Assembly: GCA_945907735.1 (NCBI GenBank)
Contig: CAMDTL010000009.1
Location: forward strand, 1 to 64,000
Direction of reading: 5' to 3'
Length of the DNA: 64,000 nt
Source: Methylotenera oryzisoli
Lineage (GTDB): Bacteria; Pseudomonadota; Gammaproteobacteria; Burkholderiales; Methylophilaceae
Every line of letters begins with the position of its first letter. Position 1 is the stretch's first letter. The translations under genes and the position numbers were made by a program. The notes beneath the pieces are model-generated. The model ran no database searches and was not told the origin of the DNA. It was given only the letters and a program-made list of their open reading frames with translations. Shown here piece after piece: positions 63,686 through 64,000 of the stretch.

Positions 63686-64000
63686 TTATGCCTTTGAGTC
63701 GCCGACCGTCACATGAATGTGACAGGTTGGTTTAATAATACGGCCCGCGCGACCTTTTGCACGTGGACGAATACGTTTAAGTACAATGCCCTTATCTACA
63801 TAAATTGAAGTCACCTTCAACTCGTCGATATCGGCGCCATTATTATGTTCAGCATTGGCAATCGCAGACTCCACTACTTTTTTAATCACTTCAGCACCTT
63901 TTTTAGGTGTGAAATTTAAGATGTCTAAAGCATGGTCTACTTTTTTGCCACGAACAAGGTCAGCCACCAAACGCGCTTTTTGCGGTGAGAGGTGAACGCC
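63686..64000 (-). CDS. rplV: Ribosomal protein L22 (start outside window)
   Basis: The frame is open to the right edge, reading [20 protein letters not shown], a core L22 motif, so the N-terminus lies beyond 64000. The C-terminus has the tunnel-tip loop region [14 protein letters not shown]. About 105 residues are visible. Confidence 0.96.
   Translation of the reverse strand, partial: GVHLSPQKARLVADLVRGKKVDHALDILNFTPKKGAEVIKKVVESAIANAEHNNGADIDELKVTSIYVDKGIVLKRIRPRAKGRAGRIIKPTCHIHVTVGDSKA

Noticed and set aside
1-64000. CRISPR arrays, tRNA genes, prophage or transposase genes
   Set aside because: No regularly spaced direct repeats, no tRNA-like cloverleaf segments and no integrase or transposase motifs were recognised by eye.

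Overview
The window looks like a chromosome segment of a betaproteobacterium, most likely a methylotroph of the family Methylophilaceae (Methylotenera-like). This is inferred from protein character, a moderately AT-rich composition, the rhodanese-aroE-mtgA, aroK-aroB-dgt and S10-spc-alpha gene orders, a trimeric-type porin, a class II ribonucleotide reductase split in two, and a gnd gene. No 16S rRNA or methanol-oxidation gene is present, so the placement is provisional. No rRNA, tRNA, CRISPR array, prophage or intact insertion sequence was seen.

Layout. 1-1.7 kb: mtgA (partial), aroE and a rhodanese protein, read leftward. 1.7-6.8 kb: nitrogen control, with glnA behind a sigma-54 promoter and an NtrC-type site, then glnL and glnG. 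6.8-11.8 kb, leftward: a solitary ParE/RelE-type toxin, a porin, dgt, aroB, aroK and the 3' remnant of pilQ. 11.8-15.1 kb, rightward: a Pcm-family methyltransferase, tolC, a cysteine hydrolase and a frameshifted membrane-anchored protein. 15.2-16.5 kb: waaA. 16.7-19.9 kb: nrdJa and nrdJb behind two NrdR boxes. 19.9-21.3 kb: decayed genes (higA-like, SOUL-like) around a DUF1993 gene and a tiny lysine-rich gene. 21.4-25.2 kb: a permease divergent from eutBC. 25.3-30.9 kb: MFS exporter, AlkA-type glycosylase, cupin, tsaC, a small Cys protein, a serine protease with C-terminal repeats and a dienelactone hydrolase. 31-36 kb: gnd, a 58-residue Cys gene, thiSG, apaG and mltA. 35.7-43.5 kb, leftward: a TIM-barrel/kinase-like fusion with an LTA-synthase-type sulfatase, an LplT-like transporter, ybdD and cstA. 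43.5-50.1 kb, rightward: a SEC-C/TPR/arginine-methyltransferase-like protein, coaBC, a TonB-dependent receptor with a stop in its signal peptide, dut and rpmBG. 50.2-53.3 kb: MscS channel, mgtE and a glutaredoxin-like gene. 53.3-64 kb, leftward: rplV to rplQ, including secY and rpoA.

How the genes work together. GlnA, GlnL and GlnG form a complete nitrogen-responsive loop. Ethanolamine ammonia-lyase with its permease probably supplies ammonia. Both EutBC and the NrdJ reductase need adenosylcobalamin. AroE, AroB and AroK are three shikimate-pathway steps. MtgA, MltA, WaaA, the sulfatase/kinase pair, TolC and the porin act in the envelope.

The most striking items are the PRMT-like protein with SEC-C and TPR modules, the TIM-barrel/kinase-like fusion overlapping a sulfatase, and a scatter of damaged genes: two homopolymer frameshifts, a nonsense codon in a receptor signal peptide, and pilQ, higA and SOUL remnants. 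Small palindromic repeats (GTCAT...ATCT type) recur at least seven times, and AGCCAGC-cored terminators recur four times.
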